A DNA stretch of 32,026 bases, from contig NZ_JADEWX010000055.1 of assembly GCF_015207395.1 (NCBI RefSeq), forward strand, positions 1-32,026. The letters are read 5' to 3'. The notes beneath the pieces were generated by a model. That model ran no database searches and was not told the DNA's origin. It saw only the letters and a program-made list of their open reading frames with translations. The translations under genes and the position numbers were made by a program. Source of the DNA: Nodosilinea sp. LEGE 07088 (GTDB taxonomy: Bacteria; Cyanobacteriota; Cyanobacteriia; Phormidesmidales; Phormidesmidaceae). This document shows positions 25,733 to 32,026 of the stretch, piece after piece; within the stretch, counting starts at the first letter, position 1; every line of letters begins with the position of its first letter.

Positions 25733-27238
25733 CTACATCATGCCAGTCATGTCAGTGGTGTCTTTGAGGAAACCACTGTAGGCTTCCATACCGTGCTCAC
25801 CAATATCCAGCCCCTTCATTTCTTCCTCGGCGCTGACCCGCAGGCCAAACACCGACTTGAGAATGAGCCAGAAAATAGTGGAGGCAACCACGGTAAACAA
25901 ACCAATGCTCAAAATACCGAGAATTTGAGCTCCTAGCTGACCTACACCCCCACCGTAGAGCAAACCGCTGATGGAACCTTCAGCACCACCTTGGGTGAAG
26001 TTGTTGGGGTTGGCAAATAGACCTACGGCCAAGGTGCCCCAAATACCGCACACCAGGTGTACAGAGGTGGCGCCTACGGGGTCGTCAATCTTGATGCTAT
26101 CGAAGAAGCCCACAGAGAACACCACCAGGATGCCCGCAACGAGACCAATCCAGAACGCACCACCATAGCCCACCACGTAGCAACCAGCGGTAACGCCCAC
26201 TAAGCCTGCCAGAATGCCATTGATGGTCATGGACAGATCAGGTTTGCCGCTCAAGGCCCAGGAGGTGAAGGTAGCCGCTATGCCACCCGATGCTGCGGCC
26301 AGGTTAGTCGTAACAGCGATATAGGGCACAGCCATATCGGCGGCCAGCTGCGAGCCGGGGTTAAACCCGAACCAGCCCAGCCACAGAATTAAGCAACCGA
26401 GGGTGGCAATACTTAGGTTGTGCCCTGGCAGCGCACTAACCTGACCATCGGCGGTGTACTTGCCCATACGGGGCCCGAGAAATGCCGCGCCCATGAGCGC
26501 AGCCCAACCGCCTACAGAGTGAACAATAGTAGACCCAGCAAAGTCGTGGAAACCAATCTCAGCGAGCCAGCCACCACCCCACAGCCAGTGGCCAGTGATG
26601 GGGTAGGCGATCCCTGTCAGCAGGATGCTGAAGATCAGAAAGTCAGCGAACTTAATGCGCTCAGCAACGGCACCCGACACAATGGTGGCCGCAGTACCGG
26701 CAAAGGCAGCTTGGAAGAGGAAAAACGTGTCTTTAGACAGATTGAGCCCATCGGGCCCTAAGCCATATAGCTCAGGAGCGCCTCCCAGGAAGATGCTTCC
26801 CCAGCCTACCCAGCCGTTGCCATTGGCCCCAAACATGAGAGAAAAACCAAGAAACCAGAAGGCTACGGTAGCCAGTGCAAAAACGATCAGGTTTTTGGTC
26901 AGAATATTGACCGCATTCTTCTGACGGCAAAACCCGGTTTCTAGCATGCCGAAACCGGCATTCATGAAAAATACTAAGAAAGCGGCAATCAACACCCAAA
27001 TATTGTCTAGGGTGGTTTGCACATCCGCAGCGGTAAGCTCGTCTTGAGCCTGGGCTGCAACTCCCCATGTCGCCAAAATAACCAGCGTTAGAGGAACACA
27101 GGCTACCCATGCCCAGCCACCGATGCGGCTAAACAGACGCTTAAATACCACGTCAAAGGGAGGTACACTGGCGCTCCAGAAGCTAGTCTTAGACCGCCTC
27201 CGGAACCGAGAACGATTACGCAACACTAAATTAGACAT
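25733..27238 (-). CDS. amt: ammonium transporter
   Basis: A 501-aa Amt/MEP/Rh protein of the cytoplasmic membrane that takes up ammonium. The opening of the core, [31 protein letters not shown], is diagnostic. The conserved Asp and first pore His are in [19 protein letters not shown], and the second pore His is in [10 protein letters not shown]. Eleven helices are expected. A signal-like segment (about 39-64, ending AAQAQ) precedes the core. Before it lies an unusual Arg-rich extension of about 40 residues ([11 protein letters not shown]). An AAGGA element about 12 bases before the ATG weakly supports the long start. Upstream is an NtcA-type promoter; downstream is a double-hairpin terminator. 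Confidence 0.96.
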   Translation of the reverse strand: MSNLVLRNRSRFRRRSKTSFWSASVPPFDVVFKRLFSRIGGWAWVACVPLTLVILATWGVAAQAQDELTAADVQTTLDNIWVLIAAFLVFFMNAGFGMLETGFCRQKNAVNILTKNLIVFALATVAFWFLGFSLMFGANGNGWVGWGSIFLGGAPELYGLGPDGLNLSKDTFFLFQAAFAGTAATIVSGAVAERIKFADFLIFSILLTGIAYPITGHWLWGGGWLAEIGFHDFAGSTIVHSVGGWAALMGAAFLGPRMGKYTADGQVSALPGHNLSIATLGCLILWLGWFGFNPGSQLAADMAVPYIAVTTNLAAASGGIAATFTSWALSGKPDLSMTINGILAGLVGVTAGCYVVGYGGAFWIGLVAGILVVFSVGFFDSIKIDDPVGATSVHLVCGIWGTLAVGLFANPNNFTQGGAEGSISGLLYGGGVGQLGAQILGILSIGLFTVVASTIFWLILKSVFGLRVSAEEEMKGLDIGEHGMEAYSGFLKDTTDMTGMM

Positions 27239-27500
27239 CTCAACAGACGTTCCTTCAACACAATCAGACAGTGAACACGGCTTGGCATGTGAGACCTAAC
27301 TCTTAACCGCCGGGCGGCCAGTCAGGCCTGTATGGGAGCTACAGCCCACAGAACAAAATTGCTCTGCGAACCGTCTAGATTAGAGTGCAAGCTTCCAAAG
27401 GCAGCTAAAGATACCTGTAGAAGGCAACACTAAGTTGCCTGGATACATTGCCTAGAGCAAGCACCAAGCAGAAGAACTTTCATATAGACACAACACAACG

Positions 27501-27542
27501 ATTCCACCAATTCTCAGGCCGTCAATCTGTATCGCAGGATAC
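27501..27542 (-). promoter_or_regulatory. NtcA-activated promoter of amt
   Basis: The plus strand at 27529-27542 reads GTATCGCAGGATAC, an exact GTA-N8-TAC NtcA box. On the minus strand it is followed by 22 bases and then TGGAAT (27506-27501), close to the TAN3T -10 box at the 22-23 bp spacing usual for NtcA-activated genes. NtcA with 2-oxoglutarate activates nitrogen-uptake genes, and amt is a common target. The box is perfect; the -10 is imperfect. Confidence 0.68.
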
Positions 27543-27661
27543 GTAAAGCCCTGTGGCGGTACTGGATCCTTCTTAAATGGGTCTGTAAACCTAGGTTTTA
27601 TTGTGCTGAGACGACTTTAGTTGGAGCAATAAGACCGTAAAAGTTGATTTCGTTTGATCAT

Positions 27662-27687
27662 CTATGCATCCACACTATGCATCCACT
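27662..27687. repeat. 13-bp tandem duplication next to the purE stop codon
   Basis: CTATGCATCCACA (27662-27674) is followed directly by CTATGCATCCACT (27675-27687), differing in the last base. Each copy contains the palindrome ATGCAT. It lies just after the purE reading frame on the minus strand. Slippage is the simplest origin. Confidence 0.85.
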
Positions 27688-27691
27688 TGTC

Positions 27692-28213
27692 TCAAGTCTG
27701 GTGTTTGAGGTAGCCTTCGGTGCCCAGTCGCTCGAGCCGCTGCTGCTTGGCTAGAACGGAGGTTTCTAACGTGCGCCGATACTGAACGACTTGATCCATG
27801 AGAGCGGGGCGATCGCAGGCTAAGATCTGGACCGCCAACAGCCCGGCATTCTTAGCATTGCCGATCGCGACGGTAGCGACTGGGATGCCGCCGGGCATCT
27901 GCACGATAGAGTAGAGCGAATCAAGGCCCTGCATGGTGCGACTGACCACGGGTACCCCAACCACCGGCAGCGGGGTCAGGGCGGCGACCATGCCGGGGAG
28001 ATGGGCGGCTCCCCCGGCTCCAGCGATAATGACTTTGAGGCCGCGATCGCGGGCGGTTTTAGCGTAGTCGACCATGCGTTCTGGTGTGCGATGGGCCGAT
28101 ACAATGGCCACCTCGTGGGCCACCCCAAACTCAACGCAAATCTCAATGGCCGCTGCCATGGTAGGCAAGTCTGAGTCGCTGCCCATAATGATGCCAATTT
28201 CAGCAGGGGTCAT
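27692..28213 (-). CDS. purE: N5-carboxyaminoimidazole ribonucleotide mutase
   Basis: A 173-aa class I PurE, which converts N5-CAIR to CAIR in purine synthesis (cytosolic octamer). It shows [12 protein letters not shown] near residue 8, [10 protein letters not shown] near 39 and [25 protein letters not shown] near 65, all signature motifs. Length is normal. It is divergent from chlM across 145 bp. No terminator is obvious between purE and the amt promoter, so read-through into the amt leader is possible. Confidence 0.96.
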   Translation of the reverse strand: MTPAEIGIIMGSDSDLPTMAAAIEICVEFGVAHEVAIVSAHRTPERMVDYAKTARDRGLKVIIAGAGGAAHLPGMVAALTPLPVVGVPVVSRTMQGLDSLYSIVQMPGGIPVATVAIGNAKNAGLLAVQILACDRPALMDQVVQYRRTLETSVLAKQQRLERLGTEGYLKHQT

Positions 28214-28358
28214 AACTCAACGACCGGTGGAGATTGCTTCACCATCATGCCACTGGCTGGTGCTGGCCAGGGAATCAGAAGATTGAGTTTCGTTGCGGGT
28301 CGTTTTGGCGAAGCAAAAGATCATAGAATTTTACAGAAGTTAGCAAAGTTGCCGTCCC

Positions 28359-29048
28359 ATGCCTGTTATCGACGACAAGACCGTTGTTCGCGAATATTTC
28401 AACGCCACGGGGTTTGACCGCTGGCAGCGCATCTACGGCGATGGTGAAGTCAATAAGGTACAGCTAGATATTCGTAAAGGGCATCAAAAAACTGTCGATA
28501 CCCTGATGGCGTGGTTTACCGCCGACGGCAACTTGACTGGATTGACCTGCTGTGATGCAGGCTGTGGGGTAGGCAGTCTATCGATTCCGTTGGCGCTGGC
28601 TGGGGCAAACGTCTACGCCAGCGATATTTCTGCCAAAATGGTGGCTGAGGCTGAGCGCCGTGCCCAGATGGTGCTACCGGCAGATCGATTACCTACCTTT
28701 GAGGTCAAAGATCTAGAAGAACTGGCGGGAAAATATCACACCGTCATTTGCCTAGATGTACTGATTCACTACCCTCAAGACAAAGTACAGGCCATGATTG
28801 GCCACCTGAGTTCGTTGGCTGAGTCGCGCTTGATCATGAGTTTTGCTCCTAAGACGGTGTTTTATAGCGCGCTTAAAAAGGTAGGCGATTTTTTTCCGGG
28901 GCCGAGCAAAGCGACCCGCGCCTACCTGCACCGCGAAGCCAATATTGTGCAGGCGCTGGAGTCTGAGGGCTGGCAGATTGAGCGTCGAGCGATGACGAAG
29001 ACTCAGTTCTATTTCTCCCGCATGGTAGAAGCGGTACGCGAACGGTAG
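28359..29048 (+). CDS. chlM: magnesium protoporphyrin IX methyltransferase
   Basis: A 229-aa SAM methyltransferase that methylates the C13 propionate of Mg-protoporphyrin IX in chlorophyll synthesis. ChlM/BchM features are visible: REYFNATGFDRWQRIYGDGEVNKVQLDIRKGH in overlapping form, SAM motif I as CDAGCGVGSLSIPLALAG near residue 67, and a C-terminus with YFSRMVEAVRER. A possible -10 box TAGAAT lies at 28324-28329, about 30 bp before the ATG, with a weak -35. A DUF423 gene follows after 11 bp, so the two are probably cotranscribed. Confidence 0.96.
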   Translation: MPVIDDKTVVREYFNATGFDRWQRIYGDGEVNKVQLDIRKGHQKTVDTLMAWFTADGNLTGLTCCDAGCGVGSLSIPLALAGANVYASDISAKMVAEAERRAQMVLPADRLPTFEVKDLEELAGKYHTVICLDVLIHYPQDKVQAMIGHLSSLAESRLIMSFAPKTVFYSALKKVGDFFPGPSKATRAYLHREANIVQALESEGWQIERRAMTKTQFYFSRMVEAVRER

Positions 29049-29059
29049 GGAGGTCAATC

Positions 29060-29455
29060 ATGACCATAGAACGGTTGTTTATTGCGATCGCAGCCCTACT
29101 GGGCGGTACTGCTGTCGCGGCGGGGGCCTTTGCCACCCACGCCCTTAAGCCCCAGTTGAGCGAACGTTTATTGGCGGTGTTTGAGACTGGCGCTCGCTAT
29201 CAGATGTACCATGCCCTGGCTCTCTTGCTGGTAGCGCTGGTGCGCAGTCAGGCGCTGGGGGCACCGGGGCTCTTAACGTCCGCAGGCTGGGCTTTTGTGG
29301 CGGGCACGGCGATATTTTCGGGCAGTCTCTACGCCCTGGCCCTGACGGGGCAGAATCTGTTGGGAGCGGTGGCCCCGGTAGGCGGCGGTGCCCTTATGGT
29401 GGGCTGGGGCTGCTTGGCGGTAGCCGGCGTGCTAGGGGCCAGTAAACCTGAGTGA
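29060..29455 (+). CDS. DUF423 family small membrane protein
   Basis: A 131-aa protein with four hydrophobic segments, beginning IERLFIAIAALLGGTAVAAGAFATHALKPQLSERLL and containing FETGARYQMYHALALLLVAL, the DUF423 (YgdD-like) signature region. GGAGG lies nine bases before the ATG. Membrane location is clear; function is unknown across the family. It is 11 bp downstream of chlM and probably cotranscribed. Confidence 0.9.
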   Translation: MTIERLFIAIAALLGGTAVAAGAFATHALKPQLSERLLAVFETGARYQMYHALALLLVALVRSQALGAPGLLTSAGWAFVAGTAIFSGSLYALALTGQNLLGAVAPVGGGALMVGWGCLAVAGVLGASKPE

Positions 29456-29518
29456 ATGCTGTGAACTTTACGGCTAACTGGCTGCGTGTATGATGGGCCC
29501 GTGTTGCGCCAGACTGCC

Positions 29519-29746
29519 ATGTTTGAATACCTATCGCCGCGATCGCTCGCCGATCCCCAAGACATTCTTGAGTATTTGGAGTTGCACCAGGCGGCCCAGG
29601 AGTTCCGTTTGGAGCTGGAGCACCGAGCTAACCTGGAGGCCTATTGCCAGTGGTATTACCAAGTCGCTGCTGAAAATCAACGCGATCTCGCTAACATGCG
29701 CTCAGAGATTAATTTGCTGACGTTGTTCAATGGCCGCAGTGTCTAG
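29519..29746 (+). CDS. 75-aa helical hypothetical protein
   Basis: A small soluble protein (MFEYLSPRSLADPQDILEY start) rich in Glu, Gln, Leu and Tyr and likely to be mostly alpha-helical, with the run HQAAQEFRLELEHRANLEAY. I do not recognise a named family. The frame opens at GTG 29486, but the ATG at 29519 begins the ordered sequence. Its stop codon lies inside a 19-bp tandem duplication. It is convergent with ftrV (45 bp) and lies 63 bp after DUF423. Confidence 0.65.
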   Translation: MFEYLSPRSLADPQDILEYLELHQAAQEFRLELEHRANLEAYCQWYYQVAAENQRDLANMRSEINLLTLFNGRSV

Positions 29747-29771
29747 GAAAGCCCGCAGTGCCTAGGAAAGC
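29734..29771. repeat. 19-bp tandem duplication spanning a stop codon
   Basis: CCGCAGTGTCTAGGAAAGC (29734-29752) is followed without a gap by the same 19 bases with one change, T to C at the ninth position (29753-29771). The stop TAG of the small helical gene is in the first copy. Confidence 0.92.
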
Positions 29772-29791
29772 TAAATGATAAAACTCGTCAT

Positions 29792-30028
29792 CTAGACTGT
29801 TTCTAGCTCATCCTTTCTCAAGTGAGCCCGCATGGGGCGCTTGGCCCCTTCGACCTCAAACTCTACCTGCACCGGAAAATTAGGGCTGATGGGGCGACCT
29901 TTATAGTCGGTGAGGATATTGACCACGGTGCCTTCAAGACCCTTGGCATCAAAGGCTTCGTTGCGGTGCAGCGGGTGGTGGTAGAAAATCACAGACTCTT
30001 TAACTCGGACGCGTTCACCAACGTTCAT
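29792..30028 (-). CDS. ftrV: ferredoxin-thioredoxin reductase, variable chain
   Basis: A 78-aa protein with the FtrV SH3-like barrel pattern: MNVGERVRVKESVIFYHHPLHRNEAFD, KGLEGTVVNILTDYKGRPISPNFPVQVEFE in overlapping form, then a C-terminus with MRAHLRKDELETV. It pairs with the catalytic 4Fe-4S subunit FtrC (not in this window) to pass electrons from photosystem I ferredoxin to thioredoxin for light regulation of enzymes. Full-length for the cyanobacterial form. A 20-nt hairpin lies upstream at 30101-30120. Confidence 0.95.
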   Translation of the reverse strand: MNVGERVRVKESVIFYHHPLHRNEAFDAKGLEGTVVNILTDYKGRPISPNFPVQVEFEVEGAKRPMRAHLRKDELETV

Positions 30029-30100
30029 AGCACAGACTCGCTCTTACTCAAATCCTCCCTGGCACCCAGGTGGAAAGTTGTTTGCAACCCTATCATCTTT

Positions 30101-30120
30101 GCACAGGATGGCCCCTGTGC
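30101..30120 (-). other. perfect 7-bp hairpin between the helical gene and ftrV
   Basis: GCACAGG (30101-30107) and CCTGTGC (30114-30120) pair exactly around a 6-nt loop. It lies 21 bp after the stop of the upstream minus-strand gene and about 70 bp before ftrV. There is no T-run, so it could be a weak terminator, a processing site or an ftrV leader structure. Confidence 0.6.
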
Positions 30121-30141
30121 CTTAGCCCAACTGCCGTAGCT

Positions 30142-30567
30142 TTAGGTGGAGCCAGAAAGATCGGTTGCCAGTAACTCGTGCATGCGCTTCGCCATAGCAG
30201 CCATTTCGGAGTTGCTGCGGGAGAGTGTTTTGGTGCGCTCTTGAAACATGTGTCCGATTTCGCTGTCGTACAGCAAATGCTGGGCCTGGTTGAGTAACTC
30301 AGCCGCGCGCTCGGGTGCCTGGGGCTGCTTCGCCATGAGCACTTCATCCATCTGGACAATCAGCTGAGAAATCGGCCGTAGCCAGCTAAATTGCTCGTGG
30401 CTCAGCACCAGTCGCAAGTAGTCGCCCTTATTGGCGATGGCTCCATAACTGGCTTCATAGCGCTCCTTCTCAGCGTCCATCAAAATCTTATGGGCCTTGA
30501 GCAGCAGCGATCGCAGTTCGCGTAGGGGGGCAAAGGCCGGATCAGAAGTAGGATTACCAACAGTCAT
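30142..30567 (-). CDS. 141-aa all-helical hypothetical protein
   Basis: A soluble, highly charged protein predicted by eye to be helical throughout (LRELRSLLLKAHKILMDAEKERYEASYG, ERAAELLNQAQHLLYDSEIGHMFQERT in overlapping form). I do not recognise a named family; similar proteins seem to be confined to cyanobacteria, but I cannot verify this. No signal or TM. It is followed after 113 bp by ftrV on the same strand; the hairpin in between may or may not separate the transcripts. It is divergent from the solute-binding protein gene. Confidence 0.72.
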   Translation of the reverse strand: MTVGNPTSDPAFAPLRELRSLLLKAHKILMDAEKERYEASYGAIANKGDYLRLVLSHEQFSWLRPISQLIVQMDEVLMAKQPQAPERAAELLNQAQHLLYDSEIGHMFQERTKTLSRSNSEMAAMAKRMHELLATDLSGST

Positions 30568-30710
30568 TCAACGCTCGCGCACTCTTGCTGTACTGTCTTC
30601 ACCATTCCATGAATAGACGGCGATTTCAAGGGATGCCCCCGAGGGGCGATAGCCTGTAAGGAGAATAATGGTTTGATGTCACAATAGCCCTAGGTTTTTT
30701 TGGCATAGCC

Positions 30711-31418
30711 ATGGATTTCACCACCGTTTGCCCTGGTCAGCTTTCAATTATTGCCAGCGATTTTGATGCTCGGCCCATGAGCTTTGTGCAAGATGGCGAT
30801 CGCCTTGGGTACGAGCCTGCCGTTGCTCGTGCTCTGGGAGAGGTGTTAGGGCTGGCTCCAATGTGGTTTGATCATCCGCCTGACCAGTTTTACCCTACCC
30901 TCAGCACCGGCAACTATGACGTCGTCTGGTTTAGTCAGGCGATTACCCAAGACCGCCGGGCCTGGGCTGACTTTACCCGACCCTATGGCCGCTTTGATGA
31001 GGCGGTATTAGTGCGTGAAGAGAGCTCTATTTATAATGTCTCTGATTTGGCCGGTAAACGGTTAGGTACCTTGGCCGGCACCACCCCACTAGCACTGACT
31101 GAGACCCTGCCTGATCTCGAGTGGGTTGCGTTTATGGGGGCTGACCAAGCATTGTCAACCCTCTTGCTAGCCTTAGAACAGGGGACGATTGATGCGCTGG
31201 TGGGAGATGCGCTGATGTTGCTGACCGCCGAGGCCGATACGACTACCCTGCGCGTAGCCTTTCAACTGCCGACCCAGCATCCCTTTGGTATTGGGGTTCT
31301 GCCCGGTAACCGAGAGCTGCTAGATGCCCTCAATCAGGGGCTCAATCAGCTGCTTGTCAACGGTACCTTGGCCAGATTGTGGACTCAATGGATTCCCTAT
31401 AAACCATTTCCGTTCTAG
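30711..31418 (+). CDS. family-3 solute-binding domain protein lacking an export signal
   Basis: A 235-aa protein covering a complete SBP_bac_3 fold: LSIIASDFDARPMSFVQDGDRLGYEPAVARALGEVLGL in overlapping form, then YDVVWFSQAITQDRRAWADFTRPYGRF, VSDLAGKRLGTLAGTT and a C-terminus QHPFGIGVLPGNRELLDALNQGL. Such domains bind amino acids for ABC importers, but here the binding domain starts within the first ten residues. I checked the frame back to the in-frame stop at 30666 and found no alternative start. It should therefore be cytosolic. No permease or ATPase gene adjoins it. Confidence 0.82.
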   Translation: MDFTTVCPGQLSIIASDFDARPMSFVQDGDRLGYEPAVARALGEVLGLAPMWFDHPPDQFYPTLSTGNYDVVWFSQAITQDRRAWADFTRPYGRFDEAVLVREESSIYNVSDLAGKRLGTLAGTTPLALTETLPDLEWVAFMGADQALSTLLLALEQGTIDALVGDALMLLTAEADTTTLRVAFQLPTQHPFGIGVLPGNRELLDALNQGLNQLLVNGTLARLWTQWIPYKPFPF

Positions 31419-31530
31419 CGGATGGGCGCGATTGACCTAGCGGTTGTCGATCCTGGGATGGATGTTGTCATCGGTCACCATCTCCCTCATGGATGGCCTG
31501 GCGACTCATCTCATCGGGGTCGAGTGCCCC

Positions 31531-32026
31531 TTAGAGGAACTGTTGCCAATTCTCACTGCGAAATAATGCTCGCTCGGCTCGGCGACGGCGCTGCAGCCCC
31601 GGTAAAACCCTGCCAGCAGCGTAGACCCAGCGCGAAAACTCATCAGAGGCTCCGGCAATGTCGCCAGCATTGAGTTTTTGAAGCAGGGTAGATGAGCGCA
31701 GGTTGCCTGCCCCGACGTTAAACGTGAATGACACCAGTGCCGAAAATTGGTCGCTGGTCAGGGGGCGAGTCACGGCACTGGCAACAGCTTGTTCGTACTT
31801 GCCGAGATCTCGTTTGAGGATATTTTCGGCGTCGGCCCGAGTGATGGTCAGCCCTGGATAGACCCGGGGTGCCCCAGCGGCGGAGGTATGACCATAACCA
31901 ATGGTCCAGGGTTCTCCCCCGGTACCCGGGTCAGGATAGGCATCGAGCCTTAAGCCCTCAAAGCCTTTGACGATTTCAAGCCCGGCTGCATTAATGGTGT
32001 TGCCGGTTGGCGGCGGCGGCGGCGGC
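31531..32026 (-). CDS. GH24 (phage-type) lysozyme, N-terminus beyond the window
   Basis: The frame is open from the window edge to a stop at 31531; 164 residues are visible and the start lies beyond 32026. It begins with a proline-rich linker (PPPPPTG) encoded by the CCG run. Next comes the GH24 catalytic region KGFEGLRLDAYPDPGTGG then EPWTIGYGHT, with the catalytic Glu, Asp and Thr in the usual order but three residues more between Asp and Thr than in T4 lysozyme. LTSDQFSALVSFTFNVGAGNL and RRRRAERALF are typical of the C-terminal lobe. It cleaves peptidoglycan. The linker implies a further N-terminal domain. No other phage gene is nearby, so it may be a host enzyme. Confidence 0.9.
   Translation of the reverse strand, partial: PPPPPPTGNTINAAGLEIVKGFEGLRLDAYPDPGTGGEPWTIGYGHTSAAGAPRVYPGLTITRADAENILKRDLGKYEQAVASAVTRPLTSDQFSALVSFTFNVGAGNLRSSTLLQKLNAGDIAGASDEFSRWVYAAGRVLPGLQRRRRAERALFRSENWQQFL
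32010..32026. repeat. GGC trinucleotide run at the window end
   Basis: The last 17 bases are a GGC run that encodes the proline linker of the lysozyme on the minus strand. A trinucleotide run exactly at the edge fits an assembly break; the true repeat number may be larger. Confidence 0.85.

Larger units (their letters stand above)
27239..27691 (-). other. 453-bp region between purE and amt (amt leader and promoter)
   Basis: It holds an NtcA-type box with a -10-like element (27501-27542) that would give an amt leader of about 255 nt, and a 13-bp tandem repeat beside the purE stop. I tested it by eye for a glutamine riboswitch and found only part of the consensus. No small gene was recognised. 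Confidence 0.55.

Noticed and set aside
25543-25767. 74-aa plus-strand frame downstream of amt.
   Set aside because: It runs through the amt terminator and into the amt coding end; the sequence is better explained by the terminator hairpins.
27239-27300. Possible glutamine (glnA-type) riboswitch in the amt leader: GAAGGAACG on the minus strand.
   Set aside because: The closing GAAGGAACG element is present, but the other conserved element (GGAAGTAGG-like core) and a proper partner for the first stem are missing. The A/G-rich bases more likely serve as a ribosome-binding region.
27330-27342. Second NtcA-like site, GTA-N7-TAC.
   Set aside because: The spacing is seven, not eight, and no -10-like box follows at the right distance.
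31422-31953. Two plus-strand frames at the right end.
   Set aside because: They are antisense to the GH24 lysozyme, whose catalytic motifs fix the true frame on the minus strand.
1-32026. CRISPR arrays, tRNA or rRNA genes, integrases and attachment sites.
   Set aside because: Reading both strands, I saw no regularly spaced repeats, no tRNA-like cloverleaf with a GGTTCGA-type arm in context, and no integrase or transposase protein. A GGTTCGATT at 3992 lacks the rest of a tRNA.

Overview
The window looks like chromosomal DNA from a filamentous-type cyanobacterium of the Leptolyngbya/Nodosilinea kind; that placement is an inference. The evidence is as follows. More than two dozen HIP1 octamers (GCGATCGC) are scattered through it. 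It carries cyanobacterium-typical genes: ndhD, chlM, ftrV, an NtcA-type amt promoter, an SLH domain of the cyanobacterial porin type and a PTPA-CTERM protein. The sequence begins with four copies of an 8-bp C-rich repeat and ends in a GGC run inside an open gene, so both ends look like contig breaks.

Layout. 0.1-2.1 kb: a MOSC-domain protein and the haem chaperone hemW. 2.3-6.4 kb: serA, prmA, a small membrane protein and a DUF39 homocysteine-biosynthesis protein; the last three are packed as an operon. 6.4-9.0 kb: a conserved protein with an RGG-like basic tail, a TPR protein and a two-helix membrane protein. 9.25-12.3 kb: an RluE-type pseudouridine synthase, a zinc-ribbon/PP2C phosphatase and a 78-aa protein. 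12.6-15.9 kb: thrS, a miniature SLH protein and thrB. 16.0-18.1 kb: ndhD with an unusually structured leader that includes a perfect 30-bp palindrome, closed by a strong terminator. 18.3-19.5 kb: a 50-aa zinc-ribbon microprotein, a sulfite-oxidase-like molybdoenzyme and a GlsB-like membrane protein. 19.6-25.4 kb: a regulatory and surface block, with a GAF-LuxR regulator divergent from a PTPA-CTERM surface protein, then a membrane GTPase beside a DICT-GAF histidine kinase. 25.6-28.2 kb: amt1 with its terminator and an NtcA box, and purE. 28.3-30.6 kb: chlM, DUF423, a small coiled protein, ftrV and an all-helical protein. 30.7-32.0 kb: a leaderless family-3 solute-binding protein and a GH24 lysozyme that runs off the end.

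The genes are mostly core housekeeping: serine, threonine and homocysteine metabolism, purine, tetrapyrrole, respiration and nitrogen uptake. I found no tRNA, rRNA, CRISPR array, transposase or prophage block. I did not find an unmistakable new multi-gene system. The points most worth a second look are the 30-bp palindrome and layered hairpins before ndhD, the zinc-ribbon microprotein after its terminator, the GTPase with an atypical G4 motif next to the DICT kinase, the SLH protein without a porin barrel, the solute-binding protein with no export signal, and a string of very tightly packed convergent gene pairs without visible terminators.
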